Assembly: GCA_948470475.1 (NCBI GenBank)
Contig: OX419347.1
Coordinates: forward strand, 18,022,675 to 18,086,674
Length of the DNA stretch: 64,000 nucleotides
Reading direction: 5' to 3'
Origin: Galaxea fascicularis
Taxonomy: Eukaryota; Cnidaria; Anthozoa; Scleractinia; Euphylliidae
In this document: in pieces, positions 1 through 15,000 of the stretch
Layout: each line of letters starts with the position of its first letter
Numbering within the stretch: the stretch's first letter is position 1
Made by a program: the position numbers and the translations under genes
Notes under the pieces: model-generated
What the model was told of the DNA's origin: nothing
Seen by the model: only the letters and a program-made list of their open reading frames with translations
Database searches by the model: none

Positions 1-25
1 TTTATGAAGATCTCTATTGATGCAG

Positions 26-3000
26 GTTCAATTGCCTACTCAGCAGAGCCATCTATCAATGATAAGACAGAAGGTTACAGGTAAGGGTCATGGTGTGAAT
101 GATGCAGTATAAAGGAGAGTTGTGTATCTGTTTGGTTTGTATTAAGTGTGCCTGTTAAGTTTGATTGTTAATATAATACCTGCAGTACAGCATTTTACTG
201 ACTAAAACTGGAGATTCACACACAAGTCTATTCTGAAATTAATTATTCCCTTGCTGAATAAGGTAGTCTCTAATAAAATTATTGAATATCCTATGAAAAA
301 GCATCAATTTTTATGCTATACAAACTTAGGGTTCTTTCGGTTTTGGAGAACATTTTTTTTTTTTTTTCAAAAAAAGTCAAAGGTGTCTCCACACCACAGT
401 TGCAGTGAATGCTTTGCTAAATCGTTCTCTTGTCCTTACATGTACATGGAATTTTCACTTTTTTTACAGACACTGTGGTCTTGCAGTAATCAATGCCTTT
501 TCTAACATTGCTGCTAATCTTGAGGGAGAATCTCAGCTTCAGGATTACCTTGTGCGTCTGTTGGAGCTGTTTGTTCAGCTGGGTCTGGAAAGCAAAAGAG
601 TCAGTGAAAAGACAGCAGTTGCTTTCAAGGCATCGTCCAGTGCCGGCAATCTTGGTGTTCTTATTCCTGTGATATCGATTGTCATGCAGCGCCTTCCAGT
701 GATCACTGATCCCAAGCCACGCCTTCACAAGCTGTTCCGTGACTTTTGGCTCTACTGTGTAGTGATGGGTTTTGGTGTGGAGGGATCTGGTTTATGGCCA
801 CATGAGTGGTATGAGGGAGTCTGTCAGATTGCGTCAAAGTCTCCACTATTGCTTGGTACTGGGCACTTGAGATCAGAACTGATGTACAACTCAGCATTAA
901 GGAATGACTCTGTGAACCCAGTTAGTAAATTTTCTATCATAAATTGAATTATCTTAATTAGTGATTGAAAATTACTGTACAGTAGTACATTTAATGTTTG
1001 TACGTAATATAGTTTGTAATGATCCATTGAACCAGGGGCTTTTGATATGAAAAGATTCAAAAGTCAAAACAGATTTGATTTGTTTTTACACTGTAGTTAA
1101 ACAACTACTGTACATGTGTCTATTAAACCAAGGACATTTGCCTGATTAATCTATTTTGCTGTAATTTCTGACCAGGTTGAACTGAATGAGGTTCGTATGT
1201 CTCTGCTGGAAACCTTGGACAATCCTGCTGAGATTATTACACTTGTTAACAAGTTAAATTTTGGTCAGTGTACATACCTTCTGTCAGTATATCGCGTGGA
1301 ATCTCTGAGGGTTTCGTCTGATCCTGGCAAGTTTTATTCAATCTTTGACTACTTGGAGGACAGAGCTATTGAAAAGGACAAAGCTGGTAAGAAACTTGGC
1401 ATTATCCTGTTACAACAATAATTTTATTATTATTGTCTCAAATACAGTACATTAAGGAATTTTATATTTTAAATTTATGTCGTAGGGATCTGGCAGTGTA
1501 TTTCTGCAGTCGGGGACAAAGTGTTTTCAGTTTTCCTGAATGTGATGTCTAACAAGCCAAGAACAATGGAAAGGGAAGGTGAACTGGAGCGACATGCTCA
1601 GTTTTTACTTGTTAAATTTAATCACCTTCAAAAGAGGATCAGACGTGTGGCTGACAAATATCTGTCTTCATTTGTTGACAAGTAAGTTAGAGGAAGTTAT
1701 GTTTACTTACAGAAAAATATGTATATTTAATTACTACAAGAAGTAAAATGTTACTGTAATGTGTTCATAAAATCATTGTTAATTGGTTCAGAAAATATCT
1801 ATACCCTCCACAGAAGGTTTTTCTGGTTTACACCCCCACCCCCACCCCACTCCTCCTGAATTCCCAATTAAGCTCCATACTTTTCTTTACTTTTGCCACC
1901 CCTTCCCCCTTGGAATTCTCATTGACCTTCCATGGGGGAGGGTGGGTATTTTTCTGGAACTGCACATTCTGGTAATTGGATTAAGGTAAAGTATTAAAGT
2001 TTGGTAATTGAGGGAGTATTGTGGCAGTAGACTGCACAAGTTCATATTCATTTGCTGAGTATGGTGTGTAAGAGTGATAAGAAATATATTCATGGAAAAA
2101 TTTGAGGGAAGGGGGGAGTTTGCAGACTTAACTGGATACACATTAAGCCATGGGTTGCTTGACAAACCATCTACAACTCCACAAGTTTTCACGTTTAGGT
2201 TCCCTCATCTTCTGTGGAATGGTAGAGTGCTTCACTTCATGTTGGACTTGCTTCAGGAACTTTCCCAGTGTCTCAATCACCCAGTAAGTTCATGCTTCCA
2301 GGTTAGCCTGGCCTTATTTAACAGTTAAGGCAGGAAAAATGGGGTGGTCATTTTCAGTTCTTTTGAAGTTTTTAACAGAGACACAACTTGAAATGATTAT
2401 AAAGATAATCAGCCGGTACACTAGTTTGTTACAGAAGAAATTATCAAATATATTCCACTGGTTAACTTATAAAGGTGGTGCTCTAATTCTTGACCATTGT
2501 TAGCAGATGAGGACCAAATGACTGTAAACTGAAATCATACAGTGCACTCAGCTCACCTTTACTTTATTACAATCTATTATTTTATTCAAGTGCACTTACT
2601 AGTGAAGGTAGTCCATAGCTGAGCGGTACTTTGCACTTATTAGTAATCTGCTTTTTCTCCACTGTAACATGAAATTAGTACAATTAGACGAAATAGATCC
2701 ATAGATCCAAATCCGTAGATGATTGTACATACCCAGCTTTGTTTCTTTATCCAAATTAAATATACATGGTAGTGAAGATACTGTGCCTCTTAGTAGTCCA
2801 CTTCAGTGTATTCTCCCTGTATTTTAGAATGAGAACCATCAGACCATAGAGATCAATGTACCCAGTTCAGTTCCATTCAGTCTGACTGTGTCTGAGGAGA
2901 TGGATGGCCGTGAGGGGACTGTTAGGGATTTTGCTGCTCGCTGCAGTGGAATTATTATGGAGGCAATCAAATGGGCACCAGAAACCACGAGATCTTTACT

Positions 3001-6000
3001 GCAGGTGGGTGGCATTCATCGGTATTCATAAAGTAACAGCAATAAATGCATAACATTTGAGGAGTGCAGTACAGTACTGGCATTTGCTTCTGTTTAAGAT
3101 TTAGTCGCATTTATCCACAACTGAAATCGGGGATTATTCCATGGATATGTGCATTGTAATTGTCAATAGCACTACAGGCATTACAGATTGGCTTTGAAGG
3201 GACCTGATGATTCGGTGGGGTCCTTGGTTTCAGCCAGGTGTGGTAACAAGTGAGAGCATCTATTGTGGTTGGTGTACCATTTTATAATGTTTTTGAAAAG
3301 CTGTGCACTTCATAGTAACGAGTATAGCCGTGGTGTGGCAAGAAGTCAGTATTAATCTGAAAACTGTTGGAATTCAGCTGAAACGCACTTTAAATCTTTG
3401 TTATTGTAAATTATTTCGTTCCTTGTTTGGTACAGGACTACATAATGAAGTTGGAGAACTCATCACAGGGCGTGTCACACCACACAGGTCTGTCACTTGC
3501 TACAGAGAATGTGCTGCAATGTGCTGAATTGAACCCTTCCTCTGTTGCTGTCAGCAAAGTGTTCCTGGATAAGCGACCCAACTGTGTCAAACAAGATACG
3601 TCTCAGCTGGTATCCGGCCTGTCTTTGAGGAATCGTTATTTAGGAGAGGTACAGTATACGCTTCCTTCAAATTGAGGCAGTTTGGCAAAAAATTAATTAA
3701 TGATTGTAACTTTTGCAGGGCCGAAACATCGCTGAATTGGCGAATTGCTGTATCAAACATTAAATTTCAGAGCCGAGGAATTCCACACTCGATGCAGAAA
3801 ACGCTTTTGACAACCAACCAAATAACAACTCCTCTCGTTTAGGCTGAAATCTCAGTACAAGTAGAATCAAAACATTGAGGTTTTGTTTAACTCTTTAAGC
3901 CTTAAGAGTGATCAGCATCAAATTTCTCCTTGTAATTCCAATGCCTTATAAAGCAGAATGGTCACGAGAGTTAAGGACATTATCACACAAGATGAATTTC
4001 ACATTTTAACAACCTCTCCCCACTATTTCTTTGGGAAACGTGCAGGGGCAACAAATGAGAATTTAAATTTTGATCTTAGGGTCTCCTGCACTAGAGTCTG
4101 GATGGACAACAAGTTCAACGAAGAGCAATGCGATATGTGCAAAATCGGAGAATAGTATCCACCGATTTAGGGGACGATTCTCCGATTTAGCGGTACAGTT
4201 TTACCTGTTGTAGTGCAGCAGTGGTCTATGATTCTTCAATCCTTCCGATTCTCCGTTTCTGCAATCAGATAAAGATTCTACTGACTGTGCTTTGAAATAA
4301 TACGATTTTGTAAGGTTTGCGATTGAATCTCCGACTGTGTATGGTATTCTACGATTCAGCGCTTATCGCTTATCGCACTGTGTGTAATACAGGACACCCG
4401 GCTCACAGAACACGATTTCCTCCTCAGGTCATAGGAATGAAGGAACTTCTGGCCTGTCAAGCTTCAAACGATCAGGATGCCAATGCAGCGTTATCGTTGA
4501 CGTTAAACAAACAGTTAGTAGAGGCAAAGTCAAAGAATAAAGAGGATTTTGTGGCAGCCATGTTTAGAGCTTCAGCCTTCCTTGTCTCATCCGAAGGTGA
4601 TTATAAACACACTGTCTTTAGTCAGAAAACTTCTTTGCGGTAGATTGTGATTTCGACTCCCTCTACCGACTCAGATTGTTGTAATGTCGTACGCGTAAAA
4701 ACACACTCATGAAATATTTTTTGGTCAATACATGTAAAAATAGACTAATGCAACTGATAGAATCATTCACTCATCATTACAAATCGTTCCAGCTGTTGAT
4801 CGTCAGCTGTTGCACAATGTGTGCTGGTGTCCAGCCGATGTCTTCACGGAGCTCTCCATGTCCACTGCTGTGTCTTGCTGGGAGTGGATAATGGGCGCCA
4901 GACAAGACCTTGAACTTTATGTAAGTAGTAATATTTCACACCCAGTAATTCCCGAGAAGTAGTAGACTTGTGATCGTTTGAGACTTAACAAGATTGATGA
5001 AGAGAATGAATTCCGTCGAGTTCTCCTGGTGGTCTCGTGGACACTGAAATTAAAACCTTTTCTTTTCAGATCTTGAGTAAAATCAGTGCAGCCTGGCAGT
5101 GGACTGCCTGTCGGAGGGTGGGGTTATTTGCTGTCGACGCCAATGTTGAAAGTCCATTATCAGCTTTTTCAGAGAACAGATCCCCACCCACTCCCCCTAA
5201 TGTTGCTCCACATGACATCTGGATCAAGTTTCTTGTTCGGAGGTTTGAAGTGATCAAATATTACAGCCAGGATCAGGTGAGTGATTTTAGCTGAGGCACA
5301 AATCTGCGAGCGGTACATTTTAGCACTTTGTATGACAAAATTCAAACAGCTCAGGGAGCCAAACAAGAACCAGAACACTTAACCTGTTCCAGGCTCCCAG
5401 AAAGGACGAGGGAAATAATCGAGTTTTAGAAAACAAGGCAAGGACAAGGGCAACGGGCAAGGACTGGAGGGAGACGGAGCCGTTTTGTCCCAGTCCCCGC
5501 TTGATTTTCTTCGCTTCTCCTTCGTTGTATTTTCGTCTAAATCATTTCTAGATGAAATTATTTATATTTGCTCTTTCTCGCATCTCCCCGTTACCCCGCG
5601 GCAATTTTCCTTCACTGCGGCAGACGATTTCCTATCTCGTGTTAATTGTTGATTTGTCTTCAGGTGGAAATATTTGCCACAATGCTCCAGCGATGCCTTC
5701 CATTAACTGTAGGAAGAAAGAACAGTCTGTCTCGTCATATCGCCACACTCAGAGCGCGGTTTAGGTTATTGCATCTTAGTCTGTCCATGCTACAAGGAGA
5801 CGTCTTAACAAACTCTGTCATGAAGAATGTCCTGCGTGAGAGGATCTACTGCAATGCTTTGGACTACTTCAGGTGTGTTTCGGTGCATTGTGCTCTCCTG
5901 ACTCCAGAAACTGCGAAAAGCCTGGCACGAGAGAAGAGCTGTGAGATTGTAAAGATGACATATATTGGATTTCTATTGTTTTCGTTGCCCTGAAATAACC

Positions 6001-9000
6001 GTTGTTGAATTTGCTTCATCTAAAACAACTTTTCCTCTTCAAGGGACCTCCACTGCCATTCATAACAGTTCCATATCAACCCAAACAATTTCAGAATTTC
6101 TCACTCGTGCCAGGCTTGCCATAGTTGCTGGAGTGGGGAGTGATTTTGTTAATTTTCATTTGAATAGTCAATCACCATAGCATTGAACCCATGTTAAATT
6201 ATTTAAAACAGTATTAACTCCATGATGGTCGCAGCATTGAACTGATATCAATCACAGCTTTGAACCCGGGATTGGGCTGCACTTCTTTGAAGCCTGTAAT
6301 TTCATTGGGTCTTCATAGGGTGCAGCTCTATTGTTTTAGGGCTAGGTGCCATTGTTTTGATCGTTTGTCTTTTGTTTTTTCAACCAATATTGTGAGGTCT
6401 TGCAAATGGTACAGAGCTGCCCTTCAACCCATGTTTATCACAACATTGCAATTGTATCCATGTTAATCACAGCATTGAACCCATGTGGCCCGTGAGCAAG
6501 GACACAGAGCTAAGAGAAGACATCCAGGTGTTGATAAAATTCTGGCAGGCCATGCATTCGGACAAGAAATACATGAAGTACTTCATGGTAGCAGCACCTG
6601 TAAACGCCGGTCAACTTCTTCCTCATAGCTCCTCAAGCAGCTCCCAATATACCAGTGGCTCATCAGGCTTGGGACCTTACTTGCAGGTACAATTTAGGGA
6701 CCTGTGTACAGTCGTTTTCTATAGCCGTATTTGGAAGTAGATTTTATAGACCTCGTGATGAGATACAGCGAACATCGAACATGTATAGGACATTTCTGTA
6801 GATATACCCCTACGCTTACCTCTCCAAGAGGAGCTTGAATTAATCCTTAGAACAAGGTGGCTGAAGCGTGAAGACAGGTGCTTGTACTGTGCATCTTTGA
6901 GGTGAGTGCACAGGGGACCCTGTGACATGTGCGTGGGTTTACGTCACACATTGGAGGTGGAAATTAGACTCTCTTGGACATATTAGAAAGGAGGTTGACC
7001 GACTTAACAACAATTGTTAGTCGGATGTTGTAGATTTTACCGTGTATAAAAAAAAATGAGTAAGTATGTATGTACACTGTATGTGTGTGGATCCCAAGTA
7101 TCAGCTACGATGTCACACTGCATTTTGTCGAACTTTCTTTCGAATTACTGTCTGTCTTACAGGCTTTACTTGCTAGCACTGTGACACTTCCTAACATGTG
7201 ACATTGATGCCTATCAATGGTAAAAGTTTCTTTGCGTACCAAATAACGTTTTCCCGTTATTTGCATTCCATTCACTGCATGCATTTGCTAACAATTTTGT
7301 CGCTAACGCTGGCAGGGCTGGCCATTTTATTTTATTTTCTTAATCTTAACGTATCCATTTACTAACCTACTAACTGCTAACAGCCTAACAACATTGCGAC
7401 AGGTTCCGCCGACCAGACGATACTCGTTGGGGCCTCTAATGGGACTGGCTGAAATGCGGGTAATGCACTCCACCGTGTGCCGCGTGACTCGGTGTAGCTC
7501 TGTCATGCTGTTTTACTTTGCGTTTGTTTTAGCTATTTTGTGTTTGTGTCTCTTTCTTTAGTTTTCGCTGGCTGGGGTTGAGAGTTTGATCCACCTTGTT
7601 ACTTAATTTTGAAATCATTGTTAACCCTTTGCGACGAAGAATTGACGCTCCTCTGTGGCGCAAATCAGCGGAAATATAAAACCAGGCTGCTCGGCATTGA
7701 AATCCTCTTTGTTATTGATGTGGCATATTTTGGATTCTGTGTCTAATCTTATTGTTAATCATTTAGGCGGGGATATTCACATGATTTTCCTGCTCTCTGC
7801 TCTCCATAGAATCTTTTGAGAGCTCTTTAAAAAGAAGGTCCTTCTTGAGGAGCAATCTTCTCGCCAACGATGCGTTTTTTGACAAAAACAGTCACTTCTC
7901 TCAGTCTCTCAGACGAGTTGTCTGAACCTGTGTTGAGACTATGTTACAATAGTTGCCGGGGAAAATGACTATGAAAATGTTGTTTAGCAACTCTTCTGGA
8001 TTAATTTTTAAAAAACGCGTTGTATTTCAGAGCAATCGCTGGATGAACACAATACCGCTGTCCAGCAATCTTTCGTCTCGTCGCTCGGCCACAGGGACCT
8101 CAGCAGGCAAAGAAGCCACAGGCAGCCAACACGTGCTGAAAGACTATTTAAAGCGACGTAATCTCATTCTAGCTCTGATCCGACGAGAGATTGAACGGCT
8201 CTCTACTTGGCATAACTCTGTGGCTCGACCTGAGCTCAATTTTACTGGGTTGGAGTCTCTGGTGAACTGGGCAAGCCAGACAGTTTTTACCGAGAGGATC
8301 TGGAGAGACTTGGTGAGGCTGGCTTGGCACATTTCACCCGATATTGCTGTGTTTCTACCTGCAAGGTATGTTTAATATTGAATAACATAGCAGATCATAG
8401 GAAAGTACTGCTCAGTAACATTCGTGTCATACTTTAGCATTTCATCCTCTGACTCAACATAATTAGCACTGAATAAACAGCAGCCTGACAAATTACGACT
8501 TACACTGTATCCAAAGATTGAAAATCAACACCCCCTAGTACGGCAAAAAAAAGTAGCACAATGCATAAACTTCTCAACAGGGCTTTCATTTGAATTTCCA
8601 CTCGTTAGGCTCAACAGACTCAAAAGCGAGAGCCACCTTGTACCGATACAAATCCTTAAGTGAAAGACAGATGAGTTTCTACATAAGATAAGGCTTAAAG
8701 CATGTACGTCATGATAAACAGCACCACTGATTCGAAAGTATGACTCGGAAACTTTAATTTGAACGAAATTTCGAGAACAAGAACAACAAAACCAAGAATT
8801 TCATACAAAGCCTTCCTACTTGCTTGGGTTTACTGGAATGTTTCATAATTGTTTAGGTTCAAGGAAGTTTCTGCGGTTCACAAGGAAGTCAGTCAACTCG
8901 TCCGGATTCATCCTACGGCAGTATCTGATCTGCCAGAAGCCATTCAGGTAGGAGATTATAAATTCTGTTGTGATAAACACGATAAAATTCCCGTTAATCT

Positions 9001-12000
9001 GAACGATATACACAGCGATCGCAAATGCGTGTTACTTTTTTGTCTAAACTACTCTTGAGAGAAAGGAGTTGCCTTAATCTTTTGTGCTTTGAATAGTTTT
9101 ACTAACCAGGTATCCCAGTGATTACAAAACCTAGCTAGTAACAGCTTATTGAAGATCAGTAACTGATTTCAAAGAAACGAGTTTTTGATTCAGGCTACTG
9201 CACCTTGCAAGCAAGCGCATGCTGTAGTGTGGGGCGTGGCTATTTGGGCGGGCAAAATTAGTTTGAGACAATACGAGTTGGCGATAGTTTTTTCCATTGA
9301 AAGTCCCGAAAGGTGCACACTGAGCATTTTTTATACTAGAAACTGTACATGGTACGATCTTGGTGAAAATGAGAGACATGTACTGTTTTGCGCAATTCAA
9401 AGTAACTGCTGTTTTCTCCCCCTGTCAGTACCTCGTCACAGAAAAGAACATTAAGGCGGATATCCCAGAGTTGACGCATGTGCTGTGTTGGTCCGCCATT
9501 CCCCCTGTTCAGGCCATGGCATATTTCTCCCAACAGTACCCACCCCACCCCCTCACAGCACAGTATGCCTTCAGAGTGCTGCAGTCTTTCCCGCCAGACG
9601 CCATCTTGCTTTACATTCCCCAGTTGGTGCAGGCCACTCGATATGACGCCTTGGGGTTTGTTAGTGAGTACATCTTGTGGGCTGCGCGGCATTCACAGCT
9701 TCTCGCCCATCAGGTAGGAAGCACCGCATGCAGATTGTCGTGATAATTTCAACAATTTTACTGAGGAGCAAATATTTTTTGGCGGGTATACAACTGTTAG
9801 TGGTTACTCTAAAATCGTCACTCCTTATAAGAACGCCAAAATTATTCAAAGCGGAGAATCAACCTCTACTCCGGAGAGAGGGGGCCGTGGGACATTTTTT
9901 TAATTTGGAGTATAGAGTAAGATTTTGATCACGTAATCTTACTTGTTTTGTTCTTATTGTCGTTGTTTTCGTCACTTATCTCACTCCCCCCCACCCTACC
10001 CTACCTCCCACGCCCAAAACAATTAATTGGATACTATACATGCAAAGGAAAGTGTAGCTGAGTTTTAATTAAAACTCCAAGTTAGTATATCAGGTTTGCG
10101 TGTTTAGTAGTTTTCTCACTCTGGAGCTCATGCGCATGCTCTCTTTTCAAAAAAAAAACAGCTGATCTGGAATATGAAGACCAACGTGTTCACAGACGAA
10201 GAAGCTCTTCACAAGGATCCTGAGATTGGCGCGCATTTAGAAAACCTGATAAGCAGGATTTGTAACTCGTTATCAGGCACAGCGCTTGATTTCTACAAGC
10301 GGGAATTTGACTTCTTTGACAAAGTCACTTCAATATCAGGAACAATAAGGTATTGAACAGCCTGTGAAGGACTTCATGCCTTACTAACACCTAATGCTTT
10401 GGGGTTGTCTTGTGCCATGTTTGCTGGGCGATTAAGTGCACCGTAGTATTTGACACGAAACCCCTCTTTGCTTGTTACGCTTGGGTGGCAGAAGGGGGAA
10501 GGAGGAGTGGGGGGGGGGGGGGGGAGGGAGGAGGAGGAAATCCCCAGAAATTTAGATTACTTATCAAATGGTTTTAAAGTTTTACGCTACTCTTCATTTT
10601 GTATACAATCGTTACTTTTCGCGATACTTTTGGGGATCGATTAAGTGAATTGTTTTTTGGTGGAGAAGTTAAAAATTAATCATGGATCAGATCAGTGGTG
10701 GGAAAGAACGGACAGCAAAGTGTTTCAGGCTTTTTAGATCAGAATCCAAAATTCAACGGACCAAAGAAATGAAAATAGCGATAAAAAATTATACCTCTTA
10801 GTGACTCGGTTACAAACTGTACATTGTGATCCACAGACCTTATCCAAAAGGCCCTGAGAGAAAGCAGGCGTGTTTAGAAGCGCTGAGCAAGATCCAGGCC
10901 CAAGAAGGAGTATACCTTCCCAGCAACCCTGAGGCGCTTGTACTGGATATTGACTATAATTCAGGAACACCCATGCAGAGTGCAGCCAAGGCACCATTCC
11001 TCGCGCGGTTCAAGGTCAAACACTGTGGAATCCAGGAACTGGAGAATATTAACACGGCCAAAGGTGAACTGAATAAAAGCACCACGAAAACAAAGCAAAA
11101 ACGTATTCAATATTCTACGTTCTTGTAAAGTTTTTACTTTGTTATACTGAGCTCTCCATAGGGTTATTTTGAAAGTTTTTTTGGTTCCGATAGGGCACTG
11201 TCAATCTGTAGGTTTGTTGGACGATCCATGATGCTTTGTATGTGGGCATCGATCAACAAGAAAAGCAGGGTTGCCACGGTCAGGGAAAAGTCAGAGAAAA
11301 ACAGATTTTTTTCAAGGTCAGGGAAAAGTCAGGGAATTTTACATTTGGCTAGCCGTTTGGTTTTGGAAAGAGATTCTTTGGTAGTAAAGGTGTTTTCGTT
11401 TCAAAAAATCCTTCACAGGAATTGATTTCGTCGGCTTCATTGCTGACTTTGTTGCCTTAGGATTTGCCTCTGATGGTCAGTGGAAACTGGTCTTTGGTCA
11501 GTGAAAAGTCAGGGAATTTTTTCTATCCCAATGAGTGGCAACCCAGAAAAGGATTAAAACATATGTTGAATAAAATAGACAACAACGTGGAAAACAGCTG
11601 AAATGAGAAATGAAGGACATTGCAGTACGCAGAAGCGGTAGAATAACGCTGAGTATTGCAAACTAACATGTTGGATAATCATATTCATTCTGTGGTTCAG
11701 AATAATTACTTCATTCTAATAAATAGTAATGAAGTAAGACTCTTGCAAATTGATTAACTTTTGTCTGTTTAAACTTGGTTTCCCGCAGATTTCTCGTCAT
11801 CAGACAGTGATGAAGAAGAAAAGAATGACAGGCCGCCCAAGATATACTGGCAAGCGGCAATATTTAAAGTTGGTGATGATGTGAGACAGGTTAGTCTTGT
11901 GATCTGGTTCTTTCCTAACTGCCACTCATTAAGAAGACTCAATTCATACGTAAATGAAGACAAGACTCTCAGCTTGTGGGGCGCAAAATGCGAAAGAAAT

Positions 12001-15000
12001 AGTCTAAACTAAAAGATGTATGAAAGAAAGCTATGTATTGGGAAAAGCACAAATGATAATAATAACTTTATTTAAGTCCCAAATCGTTCTAGCTGAACTC
12101 GAATGCTCTACTTATTGGAGAGACTGTAAATCAAATAAACTCTAAATTAAATCAAATGTTGGTTTTTGAGGAGAGGGGAAAACCGGGTACCCGGGGAAAA
12201 ACCTCTCAGAGCAGAGTAGTGAACCAACAAACTCACCCCACACACAAACACACCCCACTTATGACGCCGAGTCCGGGAATCGAACACGGGACATATTCGT
12301 GGAAGGCGAGCGCTGTCACCACTGCGCCAACCCTGCTCCCCCCTAAATGACTTCGAATTTGAAACTACCCAAGGAAAAACCTTCATTCATAAGTACTACT
12401 CTTAAACCAAACACCTTCAGTGTGAGTTGTCCAGTGCTCGTTTCATACGTCTTACTGAAGTGAAGTTTGTATGATGTGTGTTTATTTTTCAGGATATGTT
12501 AGCCTTGCAAGTGATCGCACTTTTCAAAAATATCTTTGAGCAAGTTGGATTGGATGTTTACCTCAAACCTTACAGGGTTGTGGCTACTGCGCCTGGGGTA
12601 AGATAAACAATAAACTGGTAGATAAATGCAGGTCAAGTCTTCACACTCTAAGTGGTGGCTACTGCGCCGGGGGTAAGATAAACAAATGCAGGTCAAGTCT
12701 TCACACTCTAAGAACGCCATTGTAGAAAATAAACAAATTTGAAAGAAACCGCACCGCTTAACAGCTTGTACACGGGGATAAAGATAATAACCGGACGTCG
12801 GGGAAAATACCCGGCTGTGAACTAGATTTTCCCGACTGAAAAACTTTCTAGTGTTTTAAAAATCCGTAGTAATGGGTTCTTATAAACCCGCCTGTGAACT
12901 GTTAATTCCCGTCTGTTAAAAATTTTGTCTACATGCCTGCCGGGTAGATGAATAGTAACACTCTGAATTCTACCAACTGTAGAAACTGTAATACTTTAGG
13001 GTCTTATGAAAGTCTTGGCAGTTAGAATTTGCTTCTGCGGCATTTCAATAAACCATGGTTGAAATGGTCACAGTTAAGAATTCTTGTATCTATCGAAAGC
13101 ATTAGAGACCTCAGGTCTTCGCCCGTTTCGAGGAGAAGTTTGTGGATGTATTAGTGGTTGTGTATTTCTTTTTTTTTTTTCTTAGAATGGCGTTATTGAG
13201 TGTGTGCCGGATTCTAAATCACGTGATCAGCTTGGCCGTCAAACAGAGGTGGACTTGTACGAGTATTATCAAAAGACTTATGGCGACGAGAGTTCGTCTG
13301 CCTTCCAGCAGGTGAGTCCGCTCTATACCGCGGGAAACATGGTTACAGAAACTTAAAAACGTCTCTATATTTATTTTCCGGAGCGCCTTGTGAGGATAGC
13401 CCCCCCTGGGGGTGATGTAGAGGTCCCCGATTGTGAAGTCACTATCCCCTAGTCCCACATGTTTTTCATACTCTTCTTTCCCTACTCCCTTAAATTTTGG
13501 GACGAGTAAGTGTAGTCTGAGTAAAACCCTTTTAGTTGGAAACAGCTCCATTCACAAGCTCGGTATTAAAGTGGTTTCTTCTGTTTTGATTGTTTCTGAC
13601 TGTTGAGTGTCTATTTCAGGCCCGAGCAAACTTTATCAAAAGCATGGCGGCTTACTCGATCGTGAGTTTCCTACTGCAGATAAAGGACAGACACAATGGG
13701 AACTTGATGCTTAACCGAGCTGGTCATATCATTCACATAGGTACGATTCATGCGCGTCGTGTTTGTTTATTTTCCGTTTTTCCTTAAAAAAAAATCTCCG
13801 TTTTGAGTCAGCAAATGAAATGCCAACGCGTGATCATTCAAATTAAAGCTACCTAGCAGAAGAAGGACTTGACACTTCTTATAGATGAGTGTAAGAACTG
13901 TCAGATGTATTCTTAAGTTTTTAACCTACGCTACGTCACCTTTTAAGAACATTACTAGACTTTTAAGCACACGATGTAACATTGTATTTATTACTAGATT
14001 AGTCTTTAATAAGTTGTTAAGTACCTACTAATAAATGTTATCTTTCGTTTTAATATTTTAGATCTTATCTATTTATATATGTAATTATATTCTATATACC
14101 TTGACACTTAACTGAATTAGTCTACTACTACATGTACTACTACTTAGCAGTACTTTTCTGCAGTGCTGTTTGTTTTGGAATGTTCTTAAGCCACATCAAA
14201 CGTCAGAATGTCATTATGATCACTGTTCTGTGTTAATTTTTATACAACAGATTTTGGCTTCATGTTTGAGTCATCTCCTGGTGGTAACCTTGGGTTTGAA
14301 CCCGACATGAAGCTGTCTCATGAGATGGTGATGATTATGGGAGGCACGATGGAGTCACCTTCATTCAGGTAACGATAAGGCCGGGAGCCGGAAAAAGCTG
14401 GTCAATCACGTACGAAAATCACGTAGACGATGTGTGTCTTTTATATCGGCTTTAATCCAGGTTAGACTTGCTGCGAATTAATTTTTAGCTAGCTGTATTA
14501 ATAAAGAAAAAAACTGTACGTAGTCCTATCTTGCGTATCGCCGTTGTTGCTACTTACAAGTGGCTGGTACCTTACTTCCTTGTTCACAAGGTTCACCATT
14601 TCTTTTTTTTTCGTCTTATGTTGTACAAGATGGAAGGCCATAATATAAATGCTCACATTTCTTCACGAACCGATGTAAACTCCTCGCGAACATTTATTTA
14701 GTGCGCTATCACAGTGTTGCTGCAAAAACCTGCGCAGCAGGATTGCTATATTTGAGCCTTCCATTCAACTTGTCAGTGACAGAAATGTTCTTTCTGAGCC
14801 CTCGCTCTCACTTACCAGCATCGTTTCTGTTGGGAGGACAGCTTCAGAGAAGCTTGAGTTCGTTCGATGTAGGACACATCCAGGCGACTCTCAGAAAGAT
14901 TGATTTCTTTTCAGATGGTTCATGGATTTGTGTGTGAAAGCTTATCTCGCCGTAAGGTAACGCACGTTCGCACGTATTTTGGATTTCAGTGGAGTTTGTC

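Noticed and set aside
10450..10644. ORF with a Gly/Glu-rich stretch in a PI4KA intron
   Set aside because: Produced by the poly-G and GGA-rich tract; the exons on both sides join correctly without it.
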